64,000 nt of DNA from CBDDKS01 sp965230335 (GCA_965230335.1 CBDDKS010000006.1:372001-436000), one strand, 5' to 3'; counted from the first letter of the stretch, positions 53,725-63,350 are shown. Notes: generated by a model not told the origin, from the sequence alone. Numbers and translations are program-made.

Positions 53725-54207
53725 TCATACATATTTTTCTTCTAATAACCTTAAAAGCCCATGAGAGGCTTCTTCAACCAAATCCAATACCCGTTCGAAA
53801 CCATTAAGCGAGCCATAATAAGGATCAGGCACTTCTAAAATATCGGTATTGCCAGATAGTTCAAGAAACAGTTTTATTTTGTCAAAATGTTCCGATTCAG
53901 TCGCTTGTTTAATTAAGTCTCTGCTATTGTGCTGATCCATGGTCAAAATAAGGTCAAACTCAGAAAAATCCTTGACTTTGAATTTTCGTGAACGAAGCTT
54001 ATTTAAGTCATAGCCTCGGTTTTTTGCCGCTTCTATGGCCCGTTGATCAGGCGGTGAACCCACATGAAAGCCTGTCGTACCCGCAGAATCTACCAACAGA
54101 TTTTTTTTATCCCAACCATGATCTTCAGCAATTTTTCGAAAAACGCCTTCTGCGGTCGGTGAACGACAAATATTTCCCATACAGACAAATAATATTTTTG
54201 CTTTCAA
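53725..54207 (-). CDS. Low-molecular-weight protein tyrosine phosphatase
   Basis: 160 residues. The P-loop is ILFVCMGNICRSPTAEG with catalytic Cys9 and Arg15, and the general acid is in the VPDPYYGSLNGFERVLDLVE motif. It would dephosphorylate Tyr residues, in many bacteria on surface-polysaccharide kinases. The start is a TTG at 54207 with a GGGGGTG site about 9 nt upstream; no ATG is available before the P-loop. It lies downstream of kdsB across 286 nt with repeat fragments between, so it may have its own promoter. Confidence 0.95.
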   Translation of the reverse strand: MKAKILFVCMGNICRSPTAEGVFRKIAEDHGWDKKNLLVDSAGTTGFHVGSPPDQRAIEAAKNRGYDLNKLRSRKFKVKDFSEFDLILTMDQHNSRDLIKQATESEHFDKIKLFLELSGNTDILEVPDPYYGSLNGFERVLDLVEEASHGLLRLLEEKYV

Positions 54208-54330
54208 GTTGTATTCACCCCCCGTATATACTGAAAAATATTTAATGGCTCAACATTCATACAATTCGAACCATACAATTCGACACTCAACGACTCAAGC
54301 TTTAAGGCTGTAAAGGCCACAAATATATTA

Positions 54331-54351
54331 GCGCCCGTTTATCTTTTATAC
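54331..54351 (+). repeat. End fragment of the AGCCTG element family
   Basis: GCGCCCGTTTATCTTTTATA resembles the left end of the 46302 element (GAGCCTGTTTATCTTTTATA) with two to three changes at the tip. It lies in the gap between the phosphatase gene and kdsB. Confidence 0.4.
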
Positions 54352-54477
54352 CCTAGCGTGTCATCAGCTTTAATATACTCCGTCTATTCAAGAGTTTCAA
54401 TATCTCTGAACTCAAACAAAAATGAAAGTGAAAGAAGTGAAAGTAAAAAAACAACTATCCCAGGGCCTGTTAACCCT

Positions 54478-54526
54478 AAGGGCTGTTGCTCTTTTATAGG
54501 TTAAACCTGCTAATAGCTATTTTTTT
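54478..54526 (-). repeat. Element end overlapping the kdsB stop
   Basis: On the minus strand the segment AAAAAAATAGCTATTAGCAG continues as GTTTAACCTATAAAAGAG. It matches the right end of the complete element (AAAAAAATAGCTCTCAGCAG then GTTTAAACTATAAAGGAT). The kdsB stop codon lies within it. Confidence 0.7.
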
Positions 54527-55261
54527 AGCATCCAGCCAATCATCATGTGTATCAACACCTTTTTCAGGTGTATCCTTTGCAATATCAATATCGATTCTGT
54601 AACCGGCTTCAAGTACACGAAGTTGCTCTAAGCTTTCCATCATTTCTAACCTTGATGGTGGCATATTAGCCATACGATTTAAGAAATCACGACGATAGGC
54701 ATAAATACCCAAATGTCGAAAATAATGTTGGTTGTTTAAATAGTCTATTGTTTGATTTCTCGGAAAAGGTATAACTGAACGAGAAAAATACAAGGCTTTT
54801 GATTGACCAGCAACCTCTTGACTCATCACAACTTTAACCACATTCGGATCCTTCAATTCCTTTTCTGTTTTTATAGCACAACATAAAGTCGCCATTTGAG
54901 CATCAGGTTTATTGAATAAAGCAGCCAACTGTTGAATATTATCAGGTGGTATAAAGGGCTCATCTCCCTGAACATTAATAATAATTTTATCATCACCAAT
55001 GTTTAATTGATGACACACATCATTGACTCTATCTGTCCCCGAAGGGTGTTCTTTTTTGGTCATGACGACATCACCACCAAATGATAAAACCTTATTTTTT
55101 ATATCCGCATGATCAGTGGCTACTATAATCCTTTCTGCCTGAACCTGAGCGACTTGTTCATACACACGTTGAATCATGCTTTTTCCAGCAATATCCAATA
55201 AGGGCTTTCCAGGTAGTCGACTGGATGCGTAGCGTGCAGGAATAACAACAATAAATGACAT
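54494..55261 (-). CDS. kdsB: 3-deoxy-manno-octulosonate cytidylyltransferase KdsB
   Basis: 255 residues. It activates KDO with CTP for lipopolysaccharide core synthesis. The signature is intact: VVIPARYASSRLPGKPLLDIAGKSMIQ, then VVMTKKEHPSGTDRV and VQGDEPFIPPDNI, with HLGIYAYRRDFL later. The family usually ends soon after a VDTPEDL-type motif, here VDTHDDWLDAKK; the last residues (AISRFNL) lie in an element end, suggesting the natural C-terminus was replaced. The active site is unaffected. It belongs to the lpxK-trm112-kdsB run. Confidence 0.97.
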   Translation of the reverse strand: MSFIVVIPARYASSRLPGKPLLDIAGKSMIQRVYEQVAQVQAERIIVATDHADIKNKVLSFGGDVVMTKKEHPSGTDRVNDVCHQLNIGDDKIIINVQGDEPFIPPDNIQQLAALFNKPDAQMATLCCAIKTEKELKDPNVVKVVMSQEVAGQSKALYFSRSVIPFPRNQTIDYLNNQHYFRHLGIYAYRRDFLNRMANMPPSRLEMMESLEQLRVLEAGYRIDIDIAKDTPEKGVDTHDDWLDAKKIAISRFNL

Positions 55262-55282
55262 AAAAACTCTCTACAAAATAGC

Positions 55283-55483
55283 CTACTCAATCTTTTCTTG
55301 AGTGTCCGATGCTTGCTCAGTATCTAAAGGAGTGGCTAACTCAGGCAGCATAATGGGCATATCATCCTGTATTGAAAAAACCAAACGATCAAAAGCACAG
55401 GTTAATGTTTGATTTTGAGAGTGATAATTTAACTTACCCTGACACAAGGGACACACTAAAACATCAAATAAGGCTTTTTTCAT
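55283..55483 (-). CDS. Trm112/YcaR family small protein
   Basis: 66 residues. The conserved start FDVLVCPLCQGKL with Cys-x-x-Cys, then LTCAFDRLVFSIQDDMPIML, matches the Trm112/YcaR family found between lpxK and kdsB in many Gammaproteobacteria. In eukaryotes Trm112 activates methyltransferases; the bacterial role is not known. Only one Cys pair and a later single Cys are present, so zinc binding may be incomplete. It lies 21 nt from both neighbours. Confidence 0.93.
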   Translation of the reverse strand: MKKALFDVLVCPLCQGKLNYHSQNQTLTCAFDRLVFSIQDDMPIMLPELATPLDTEQASDTQEKIE

Positions 55484-55503
55484 GTTAGTTCAACCTCTAT
55501 TGG

Positions 55504-56532
55504 TCAATTACTATCGCGTGCTTTAAACTCTTCTATCAATGTATCAATACATTGAACAGCATCATGACTTAACTCAATATCAATTTCAAGGTACCACCAG
55601 TCATCCTTTGCAAAATCACGACATTTCTGGGCATCTTTTTCTGTCATAATCAAAGTTTCATTATGATACTGTATCAACTCTTTTTCATTAAAGGCATGAT
55701 GATCCGGATATACTGTCAAATGATAATTTATTCCCAGGTTTTGTAAAGAACTTTCAAACTTTTTGGGATTACCTATACCACAAATCGCTTCTATCGTTTC
55801 ACATGATTTAAATACTGCCTGATGTATAGATTGTCTTTCTCCTGTTTTCACATTCACCCAGGCTGTCGGTTGAATGACAAAATATTTTTTTTGTAACTGA
55901 TTCAAATCCATAATCACCTGAGTATCCTTGTTGACTTGCTCCAAAACACAATCCACTTTTTTCAATCGGCTGACAGGTTCTCTCAATGGGCCCAAGGGTA
56001 TCAATAATCGATTACCCAATTTTCTCTGCCCATCAATAATGGCAATCTCTGTTTGCCTTTGTAGCGCATAGTGTTGTAAACCATCATCACTGATAATGAT
56101 ATCCACATCATTATTTTCGAGTAACCATTGAGCAGCCCTTGCACGTTTGGGATCAATAACAACTGGCACTTTAAGTCGACGGTATAATAATGCTGGCTCA
56201 TCTCCAGAAACATAGATAGGCGTTTCATCCGTGATCATTAACGGGTAATGATCAGAATAACCACCATAGCCTCTACTGACAATACCCACACGAACATTTC
56301 TCTTTTTTAATGCTTCCACCAGCCAAATAACAAAAGGTGTCTTACCTGTTCCACCCACAGTAATATTGCCAACGACCCATACGGGTACAGGTAATGTGAT
56401 ACTTTTAAACCATCCCATGCGATACAACACAGATCGTAAAATAATCAGTATTCTTAATATCAAATGACAAGGCAATAATACCCACCGCCAATAGGATTGG
56501 CTATACCAAAAATTGATTAACTTGTCCTGCAT
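55504..56532 (-). CDS. lpxK: Tetraacyldisaccharide 4'-kinase LpxK
   Basis: 342 residues. It phosphorylates the 4' position of the lipid A precursor in the inner membrane. A hydrophobic N-terminus is followed by the P-loop VWVVGNITVGGTGKTPFVIW, then SRGYGGYSDHYP, DDGLQHYAL and late TEKDAQKCRDFA. The ATG at 56532 follows a TTG in frame; neither has a strong site. It lies 34 nt after msbA. Together the two genes make and flip lipid A. Confidence 0.97.
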   Translation of the reverse strand: MQDKLINFWYSQSYWRWVLLPCHLILRILIILRSVLYRMGWFKSITLPVPVWVVGNITVGGTGKTPFVIWLVEALKKRNVRVGIVSRGYGGYSDHYPLMITDETPIYVSGDEPALLYRRLKVPVVIDPKRARAAQWLLENNDVDIIISDDGLQHYALQRQTEIAIIDGQRKLGNRLLIPLGPLREPVSRLKKVDCVLEQVNKDTQVIMDLNQLQKKYFVIQPTAWVNVKTGERQSIHQAVFKSCETIEAICGIGNPKKFESSLQNLGINYHLTVYPDHHAFNEKELIQYHNETLIMTEKDAQKCRDFAKDDWWYLEIDIELSHDAVQCIDTLIEEFKARDSN

Positions 56533-56566
56533 CAATATTCAATAACTCAATAATTTAAGAAAAGAC

Positions 56567-58336
56567 TTAATTGTCTTTCTCAGAAAACTGCAAATCATAT
56601 AAACGCTGGTATTCACCTTTTTTATCCAGTAATTCCTGATGTGTGCCCACTTCAATAATTTTTCCAGAATGCATAACAACAATTTTATCAGCCTTCTCAA
56701 TCGTTGACAGACGATGCGCAATCACTAATGTTGTTTTATGTTTCATTAAAGTATCCATTGTACTTTGAATGACTTTTTCTGTCTCATTATCCAGGGCAGA
56801 CGTTGCTTCATCCAATATAAGAATGGGGGCATTTTTCAATAAAGCCCTGGCAATAGCAATACGTTGTTTTTGTCCACCTGACAATTTATCACCCGATTGT
56901 CCAACCTGGGTATACCATCCCTCTTCCAGCTTTTCGATAAATTGCGATAAGTTGGCTCTTTCTACCGCTGTTTGAATCTCCGCATCATGGGTATTACTCA
57001 ATTCTCCATACGCAATATTTGCCCGAATACTGTCATTAAACAATAAAACCTGTTGAGGTACATAAGCAAAATGTGAACGATAGTTTTTCAAAGAAAAATC
57101 GGCAATATCACGATTATCCAATGTGATACTACCGGTTTGGTTCTGATAAAATCTGAGCAAAAGATTTGTGATCGTTGATTTTCCACTTCCTGTTGGACCC
57201 ACTAAAGCCACTGTTTGTCCAGGTTCAATCGTCAAATTAAAGTCTTCTATCACATTGTTTTTTCCATCATAGGAAAAACTGATATTATTGAATTTCAAAG
57301 CACCCTTTACTGTTTCAACACTCACATGTCCAGTTTCTGCTTCTGCCTGACTGTCTATAACACGGAACAGACTTTCTGCACCTGAAATGCCTTTTTGAAA
57401 AACGCTATTGACACTGGACAAGGCTTTCAATGGATTCAACAAATACATCAACAACATAAAAAAAGCGACAAACTGTCCCGTATTACCATCGGTTGTTTCA
57501 TTCACAAAATCACCATTCATAAACTCCTGACCAGCCAACCAGAATACAAAGGCTAATCCCATACCGGCAATCCATTGTGTTAATGGTGAACTGATGGCCT
57601 GCACCAGTGCCATTTTTAATGTTTGTCGCAGATTTTTATCTGCGGCCTTTTTAAACTGAAGCTCTTCATAATCCTGACCACCAAAGACTTTTACCAAACG
57701 AATACCTGAAACACATTCATTCGATACCTGAGTTACATTACCCATTGAATCCTGAATACCATGGCTCAACGCTCTGAAACGTTTTGCAGCGACACGAACT
57801 GTCCAGGCAATCAATGGTGCAGCAATTAAAAAGTAAAACGTTAATTGCAAATTAATTTCTGCCATTGAATAGAGTGCATATACAATAGCTGCCACTGCAG
57901 TGGCCAACACTTTGATAGCCTGAGTAGAAGATTGTGCAACTGTTTCTGTATTGAAAGTCAGTTTGGATACCAAATCTCCTGGTGTATTTTCATCAAAAAA
58001 TCGTACAGGCATTTTTAAATAATGCTGAAACACATCTATACGTAATTGATGAACAATCTGTCGTCCAACATAGGTCATACAATAATTGGCAAAAATAGCA
58101 GCAATTCCTCTAACACTGATAGCCGCAATAATAAACAGAGTGGCTAATAAAAAAATGTTTGATGACGGTTCTTGTAATACATCGTTAATTAAAGGTTCAA
58201 ATCTTTTAATTAATAACACTTCAATCATTGAAACCATAATCGATGATAAGATGCCAACAAAAAATATTGTTCGGAATTTTTTCATATATCCCAACAGCCT
58301 TCTGTAAATAGGCCAACCTTTTGTACTCAATGACAT
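56567..58336 (-). CDS. msbA: Lipid A flippase MsbA
   Basis: 589 residues. Six N-terminal membrane helices precede an ABC domain with Walker A GPTGSGKSTITNLLL, signature LSGGQKQRIAIARALL and Walker B ILILDEATSALD. It flips core-lipid A across the inner membrane, and the neighbouring lpxK and kdsB genes support MsbA over other exporters. The ATG at 58336 shares its A with the exbD stop (TGATG) and has a GAGGAAA site, so I prefer it to the GTG one codon upstream. Confidence 0.96.
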   Translation of the reverse strand: MSLSTKGWPIYRRLLGYMKKFRTIFFVGILSSIMVSMIEVLLIKRFEPLINDVLQEPSSNIFLLATLFIIAAISVRGIAAIFANYCMTYVGRQIVHQLRIDVFQHYLKMPVRFFDENTPGDLVSKLTFNTETVAQSSTQAIKVLATAVAAIVYALYSMAEINLQLTFYFLIAAPLIAWTVRVAAKRFRALSHGIQDSMGNVTQVSNECVSGIRLVKVFGGQDYEELQFKKAADKNLRQTLKMALVQAISSPLTQWIAGMGLAFVFWLAGQEFMNGDFVNETTDGNTGQFVAFFMLLMYLLNPLKALSSVNSVFQKGISGAESLFRVIDSQAEAETGHVSVETVKGALKFNNISFSYDGKNNVIEDFNLTIEPGQTVALVGPTGSGKSTITNLLLRFYQNQTGSITLDNRDIADFSLKNYRSHFAYVPQQVLLFNDSIRANIAYGELSNTHDAEIQTAVERANLSQFIEKLEEGWYTQVGQSGDKLSGGQKQRIAIARALLKNAPILILDEATSALDNETEKVIQSTMDTLMKHKTTLVIAHRLSTIEKADKIVVMHSGKIIEVGTHQELLDKKGEYQRLYDLQFSEKDN

Positions 58337-58755
58337 CACTTTTCCTCAGTAGGATTCACTGTCACCAGATTAAAATCAAAATATCCACTTTCTCGTGATG
58401 CTTCCATGGCTGTAATAATCGATTGATAAGGTGCATTGGCATCACCACTAATAATTACCTGCCAGTCTGTTTGATCGCCAGCAATTTCTTTTATCGCTTT
58501 TACGAGTGTTTCTTTTTGTGTATTAACGACGGATTTTGCATTAATAAAAAAACGACCTTCTGAATTCACACTGATTTCAAGAAGTTTAGGCTGAATATCC
58601 AAAGGATCGGCCGTTGCCTCTGGCAGATCAATATCTATCTGAGACTCTCGATTAAAATTGGTTGTCACCATAAAAAAGATCAATAAAATAAACACCACAT
58701 CAATCAATGGTGTTAAATTAATAGAAACTTCTTGTTTTTTACGATGACCAAACAA
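58336..58755 (-). CDS. exbD: ExbD/TolR family protein
   Basis: 139 residues. One N-terminal membrane helix with the conserved proton-path Asp sits in INLTPLIDVVFILLIFFMV, followed by a periplasmic domain. It works with ExbB to energise an outer-membrane function through a TonB- or TolA-like partner. The start appears to be TTG at 58755: the frame upstream is open to a stop at 58804-58806 but holds no ATG or GTG. It overlaps msbA by one base and lies 66 nt after exbB. Confidence 0.93.
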   Translation of the reverse strand: MFGHRKKQEVSINLTPLIDVVFILLIFFMVTTNFNRESQIDIDLPEATADPLDIQPKLLEISVNSEGRFFINAKSVVNTQKETLVKAIKEIAGDQTDWQVIISGDANAPYQSIITAMEASRESGYFDFNLVTVNPTEEK

Positions 58756-58821
58756 AGAGAAAACCCATGTATTGTATGTTTTATAATATGGTATGGATAG
58801 AGATCATAACAGAGTCATCCA

Positions 58822-59445
58822 CTATTTATCTAATGATTCGCGCTCTCCATGGAGTACTTCAACCATTTTTAAGGCTTCTTCTTCCATTAATACAACCAGT
58901 TCATCCACTTTACGTTCAAAATACCGATGCATGGCTACCGAAGGTATTGCAACCAGCATACCCGCAGCTGTTGTATATAAAGCTATAGAAATACCACCCG
59001 CTAATTGAGATGGATCGCCTGTGCCCTCTCTGGTTATCACCTCAAACACTTCTATCATACCAAACACTGTGCCTAATAAACCTAATAAAGGTGTAATAAC
59101 AGCAATCGTACCCAAAGTATTTAAAAAGCGGCCTAAACGAACAACAACCCGACGACCAGAATCTGCAATCGCCTGCTTCATAATTTCACGGCCATGAACA
59201 TGATTGGCTACCCCTACCGCTAAAATTTCTCCCAGAGGTGAAGATTCTTTCATGGCTTTGAGTTTGGATTTATCCAACTCATTATTTTTAACCCAGCCCC
59301 ACACCTGAGCCACCAAATGTTTTGGTGTAATTCGTGAATGCCTTAAACTCCAAAAACGCTCTACACAAATGGCTAGAGCAACAATAGACCCAATAAATAT
59401 GGGCCACATGACAAGACCGCCATCTTTAATAATATCGAATAACAC
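58822..59445 (-). CDS. exbB: ExbB/TolQ/MotA family protein
   Basis: 207 residues. It shows a MotA/TolQ/ExbB channel layout: TM1 LVMWPIFIGSIVALAICVERF, a cytoplasmic loop, then TM2 and TM3 with TIAVITPLLGLLGTVFGMIEVF and GGISIALYTTAAGMLVAIPSV, which carry the conserved Thr/Pro residues. The start is a GTG at 59445 with a GGGG site. The exbB-exbD-msbA-lpxK order is conserved in Gammaproteobacteria, usually preceded by comEC; here about 3.9 kb intervenes. Confidence 0.94.
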   Translation of the reverse strand: MLFDIIKDGGLVMWPIFIGSIVALAICVERFWSLRHSRITPKHLVAQVWGWVKNNELDKSKLKAMKESSPLGEILAVGVANHVHGREIMKQAIADSGRRVVVRLGRFLNTLGTIAVITPLLGLLGTVFGMIEVFEVITREGTGDPSQLAGGISIALYTTAAGMLVAIPSVAMHRYFERKVDELVVLMEEEALKMVEVLHGERESLDK

Positions 59446-59676
59446 GGTTATACCCCATCGGACTTATTTGACCTAATCTACCACATCACTCAATAGATTA
59501 TCTCTATTTTGGAAAATACTTCAAGAAGTTTATATCGAAGTAACCAGAAGGTACATGGTTATCTTCATAAAAACCATGTCATTTATTATAGATTTTAAAT
59601 ATCCTTCTCATTAAATAAAATATTAAAAATCTCAAAAAAAGTTATTCAATACTTCAAAAAAGACCATTTAGCCGGA

Positions 59677-59931
59677 TTATTTCACATCATCTGCAATAAA
59701 TAATAAAAGATCAATAAAATCACATTCTTTTGCTGAAGGGTATTCTGAATGAACAACATCATTTTTTTGTTCAAATAGTCTTTTTTCTTCATTCTCTGAC
59801 AAAACTGAACTTTTTTGTATCATCTTTTCATCAGTCTCACGTTCAGTTAATGTTGCATGAATATGATAATGCCCCATCAACAGAAAACCTGTCATGGCTA
59901 TGGCAAAGAATATTCTGTTTTTATATTGCAT
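59677..59931 (-). CDS. Small secreted or membrane-anchored protein, unknown
   Basis: 84 residues. An N-terminal hydrophobic stretch (IFFAIAMTGFLLMGHYHIHA) looks like a signal or anchor, and the rest is acidic, ending in ECDFIDLLLFIADDVK. There is one Cys. I do not recognise it. The frame is short and no other gene supports it, so coding status is uncertain. It lies in the cassette between exbB and comEC, on the strand of both. Confidence 0.45.
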   Translation of the reverse strand: MQYKNRIFFAIAMTGFLLMGHYHIHATLTERETDEKMIQKSSVLSENEEKRLFEQKNDVVHSEYPSAKECDFIDLLLFIADDVK

Positions 59932-60425
59932 ATAACACCTCTCACTCTTGATATTGATGCTCTAAAATAAAAAAAGAAATCCCTTTCAAAAAATCAGAAA
60001 TCCTTCTCATCATATTTACCTTAAAAAAATCGAATTAACCTGTGTTCATTGACCATGTGATATAGCCTAACAATGTTTTTTTCTTATTTAAAAAGAGAAT
60101 CTGGTTATTTTTTGTAATGAAAAGAAGTTTTTTTTTCAGAAATAAAAATAATTGAATTCTTATTTGGTGATATTTAAGAAAAGGACACCGCGTGTAATCA
60201 AAAAATATACCGATACAATCATCTCTCACCCTTTTACACTTGCAAAATACTGAATTCCTTTATACAGTAGCTTTAAAAAACATCCATAATACAAGTAGAT
60301 TGTTCATCAAAAAGCTCGACAACCCTCTTTTTTCCAAAATTTTCCGAAAATTTACCATGTTTTCCCTATGTATTTATCATGAATTATGTCAGTATCACAT
60401 ATAGTCATTTCCATCTTATAAATTT
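59932..60425. other. Gene-free AT-rich region
   Basis: No supported gene, tRNA or strong hairpin. It contains long A and T runs and should carry the promoter of the symporter gene that begins at 60426. A small AATTTTCCGAAAATT inverted repeat lies near 60341. Confidence 0.4.
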
Positions 60426-61853
60426 ATGTTGAACGATTCTTTAGTAGTCTGGATTGTTTTTTCACTGACTATTGTAGTCACCTTTATTGCTGCAATTATT
60501 GGTAGAAAGCACGATAACCTTCGTAGAGCACAAAACTTAAAGCACCACAATTTAAATAAATGGATGATAGGGTTAAGCGCTGGTGCAACAGCCAACAGTG
60601 GTTTCATTGTCACTGGAGCCGTAGGTTTGGGTTATGTCGGTGGATTACAGTGGATTTTATTACCATTATCATGGTTTTTGGGCGATATTATATTTTGGAA
60701 AATATTTCCACAACGTATTAATCATATTGGAAGATCAAAAAAAGTGACCACAATATCTGAATTGTTAAGCCATGACTTTAGTCCAAAATCCAAAAAAATC
60801 ATTTCTATATTGGCGACTTTATTGATTTTACTCTGTCTGGGAGGTTACACTTCAGCACAATGGTTAGCTGGACAAAAATTTTTTTCAGGTGTCTTCAACT
60901 TACCTAATTATTGGGCCTTGATCTTTTTCACATTACTGATTACTGCCTATACAGCAATTGGTGGATTCAGAGGTTCCGTATATGCAGATTCCATTCAAGC
61001 CATTATTCGCGTATTGGGTACATTAATAGCCCTGATAGCCGTTATACACGTTGCTTACCAGTCAGACAGTTTTTTACAAAACATTCAAAATACAGACACT
61101 TCTTTTTTAATGTTTAATCCAGATAAATCCTTAGTGGCACTGATTGGATTTATTCTTGGTTTTTCAGCAGCTGCTTTAGGTTTTGGATTGGGACAACCTC
61201 AGCTTTTGTCCAGATATCTTGCTGGAGAGTCTCCCAAAGAAACACAGGCTGCCTGGTGGATTTATATCGGTTTTGTTCAATTCACCTGGATCGCCATGAC
61301 CTTATTTGGTGTTATTTTAAAAGGTATTTTAACGGACCTCGATGATCCTGAAATGGGATTAAGTATTTTTTTCGTAACACATTTAAGCCCTATTTTGACA
61401 GGTATCATTGTTGCTGATATTTTTGCTACGATTTCTGCAACATCCAATTCTTTATTGGTTGCTATGACACAAGCCGTTTTACATGATTTTTCCTGCCGAA
61501 AAACACATGATATTTCTCAAAAAACCTTTATGCTTATCTCCGCAAGCCTTGGCATATGCACCATGATTGTTGCCACACTTATATCAAAAACACACACTAT
61601 TTTTGATATTGCCATCACCTCTGTTTCTTTAATGGGTGCAGGGTTGGCTGCACCTGTGATGATCAAAGTCATGCAATGGAAAACAACTGAGTTTTCTCTC
61701 ATCATGTCGTTAATTTTTGGCTTCTTATCATCCGTACTCTGGAAATATACTGGTTATGGTGATTATCTCAATGAAGCAGCCATAGGCATTTCTATTGGGC
61801 TTATCACTAATATTCTATTTAGAAAAAAAATGTTTCATTTTTTAAATACCTAA
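60426..61853 (+). CDS. Sodium:solute symporter (PutP-like)
   Basis: 475 residues, about thirteen membrane helices. SSS-family features include GLSAGATANSGFIVTGAVGLGY near the start, TAYTAIGGFRGSVYADSIQA in the middle, the GLGQPQLLSRYLAGESPKETQ loop, and ADIFATISATSNSLLVAMTQA, where PutP has its sodium-site serines and threonines. The nearest recognised type is the sodium/proline symporter; the true substrate is unknown. It starts a two-gene unit with the EgtD-like methyltransferase 18 nt downstream, opposite in strand to the flanking exbB and comEC. Confidence 0.9.
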   Translation: MLNDSLVVWIVFSLTIVVTFIAAIIGRKHDNLRRAQNLKHHNLNKWMIGLSAGATANSGFIVTGAVGLGYVGGLQWILLPLSWFLGDIIFWKIFPQRINHIGRSKKVTTISELLSHDFSPKSKKIISILATLLILLCLGGYTSAQWLAGQKFFSGVFNLPNYWALIFFTLLITAYTAIGGFRGSVYADSIQAIIRVLGTLIALIAVIHVAYQSDSFLQNIQNTDTSFLMFNPDKSLVALIGFILGFSAAALGFGLGQPQLLSRYLAGESPKETQAAWWIYIGFVQFTWIAMTLFGVILKGILTDLDDPEMGLSIFFVTHLSPILTGIIVADIFATISATSNSLLVAMTQAVLHDFSCRKTHDISQKTFMLISASLGICTMIVATLISKTHTIFDIAITSVSLMGAGLAAPVMIKVMQWKTTEFSLIMSLIFGFLSSVLWKYTGYGDYLNEAAIGISIGLITNILFRKKMFHFLNT

Positions 61854-61871
61854 CATACTATTGGACTGATT

Positions 61872-63350
61872 ATGGCCATCCCAGACTGGAATACAAAAAA
61901 AGCAGTTATCAAAACGTTACTCAACTTTTCAAATGACGATCTCGTTGTAGAGTTTACCTGCAAAGATAAAAATATGTTGGAGCAAATGCGAGGGGTCAGT
62001 ATAGAAAGTTTAAAAACACATTATAAATATGAATGGAAAAAAAGAACTTATCGTCTTTCTGAAGGCAGCAAATATTTGGCTTTCTTTGAAACATTAGCAA
62101 AATTTTTAAGTTGTAATGAACAAAAACATGGTCATGCATTAGCTTTCATGGATTTAACCAATTTCCTATCAACACTGCCTGTTGAAGATCAAAAAAAGTT
62201 AAAAGAAGCCTGTGACCAAAATATATTTTTAAGTTTAACCCGAGAAATCGAAGATAGCATCAATATCACATTATCCAATAACCACCTTTCAACCTCTTTA
62301 AATACTAAAGATTCATCACCCTTTTTTGAAATATCAGTTTATGAACCTGAGAACTCTTTGGTCTTATTGAAAGACGGACTTTCTAAAAAATCTATTGATC
62401 AATCTTTATATTATCAAAGACCTGAATCTTCGGAACTATGGTTATCGATTACTTCAGATCCTATTTATACAGGAACCAATCAATGTCAGGCAGCTCTTAG
62501 TCGGCTTTGTATCAGCGAAGAATGGCGTTCATATATCAGAGATCAACACTTCAGTGGTATTGTTATGCTGGCTGGAGGAGGCTCTCATCTAAAAGATTGT
62601 ATTATTTTAAACTCGTTAATTGAACGAAAAATTGATCTTGAAAAAACAGCAACACCCGTTATTTATTCTTTTTTGGATGTCAGCTACTTCATGTTGATTG
62701 ATTCAGGCAGAAAATTACAACGTAAAATTATTGAAGAAAACCTTGAAAATCATATTATTTTGAAATCTATTGTTTTTGATATTCTTAAGTTCAGCAATAA
62801 AAATGAATTTAAAAAATTCAGGTTACAGGAACATGGCAAAATTGCCTGGTTTTTAACTGGAGGTACTCTAGGGAATTTTGATGAAAAACAGTTTTTTACA
62901 TCGTTAAAAAATGTTGTCAATATTGGGGATAGATTAATTATAGGTATTGAACTTGCCAGTAAAGATATTAATAATCAATATAAAAATGAACTCCTCAAAA
63001 AATACAACAATGGCTCTGTTAAAAAATTAATTTCTGTTCCTTTAGAAGCCATTAAATCAGGTTTAAAGAGTGAAGATACTTTTGATGATGTTGCTGAATC
63101 AATGGAGATGTCTGTGCGTACTGAAGCGGATGATTGTTTAAGTCAGGTACCCAACTCTGTCTCGGTAGTTGCTTCAATCAAAACACATTCATACGGTCCC
63201 ATCAATTTATTTAAATCCACTCGATATTCAGAGCAGGACCTGATTACTTTTGCAAATCAATATCACTGGACATTTATTGAATCACATGAAGGTATTGACA
63301 ATAGTTTTAAACAACTGATTTTTGAATATCAACCCTCATCCTCCCATTAA
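61872..63350 (+). CDS. EgtD-like SAM-dependent methyltransferase
   Basis: 492 residues, longer than EgtD (~320). The C-terminal ~265 residues resemble the histidine-specific methyltransferase domain: GIVMLAGGGSHLKD (229-242) as SAM loop, then VIYSFLDVSYFML with Asp269, WFLTGGTLGNFDEKQF with the GGTLGNF hallmark (330-336), GDRLIIGIELASKD, and a C-terminal MEMSVRTEADD segment. EgtD trimethylates histidine in ergothioneine synthesis, but no egtB is present here and target specificity cannot be read. The first ~190 residues are unassigned. It follows a PutP-like symporter by 18 nt. Confidence 0.75.
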   Translation: MAIPDWNTKKAVIKTLLNFSNDDLVVEFTCKDKNMLEQMRGVSIESLKTHYKYEWKKRTYRLSEGSKYLAFFETLAKFLSCNEQKHGHALAFMDLTNFLSTLPVEDQKKLKEACDQNIFLSLTREIEDSINITLSNNHLSTSLNTKDSSPFFEISVYEPENSLVLLKDGLSKKSIDQSLYYQRPESSELWLSITSDPIYTGTNQCQAALSRLCISEEWRSYIRDQHFSGIVMLAGGGSHLKDCIILNSLIERKIDLEKTATPVIYSFLDVSYFMLIDSGRKLQRKIIEENLENHIILKSIVFDILKFSNKNEFKKFRLQEHGKIAWFLTGGTLGNFDEKQFFTSLKNVVNIGDRLIIGIELASKDINNQYKNELLKKYNNGSVKKLISVPLEAIKSGLKSEDTFDDVAESMEMSVRTEADDCLSQVPNSVSVVASIKTHSYGPINLFKSTRYSEQDLITFANQYHWTFIESHEGIDNSFKQLIFEYQPSSSH

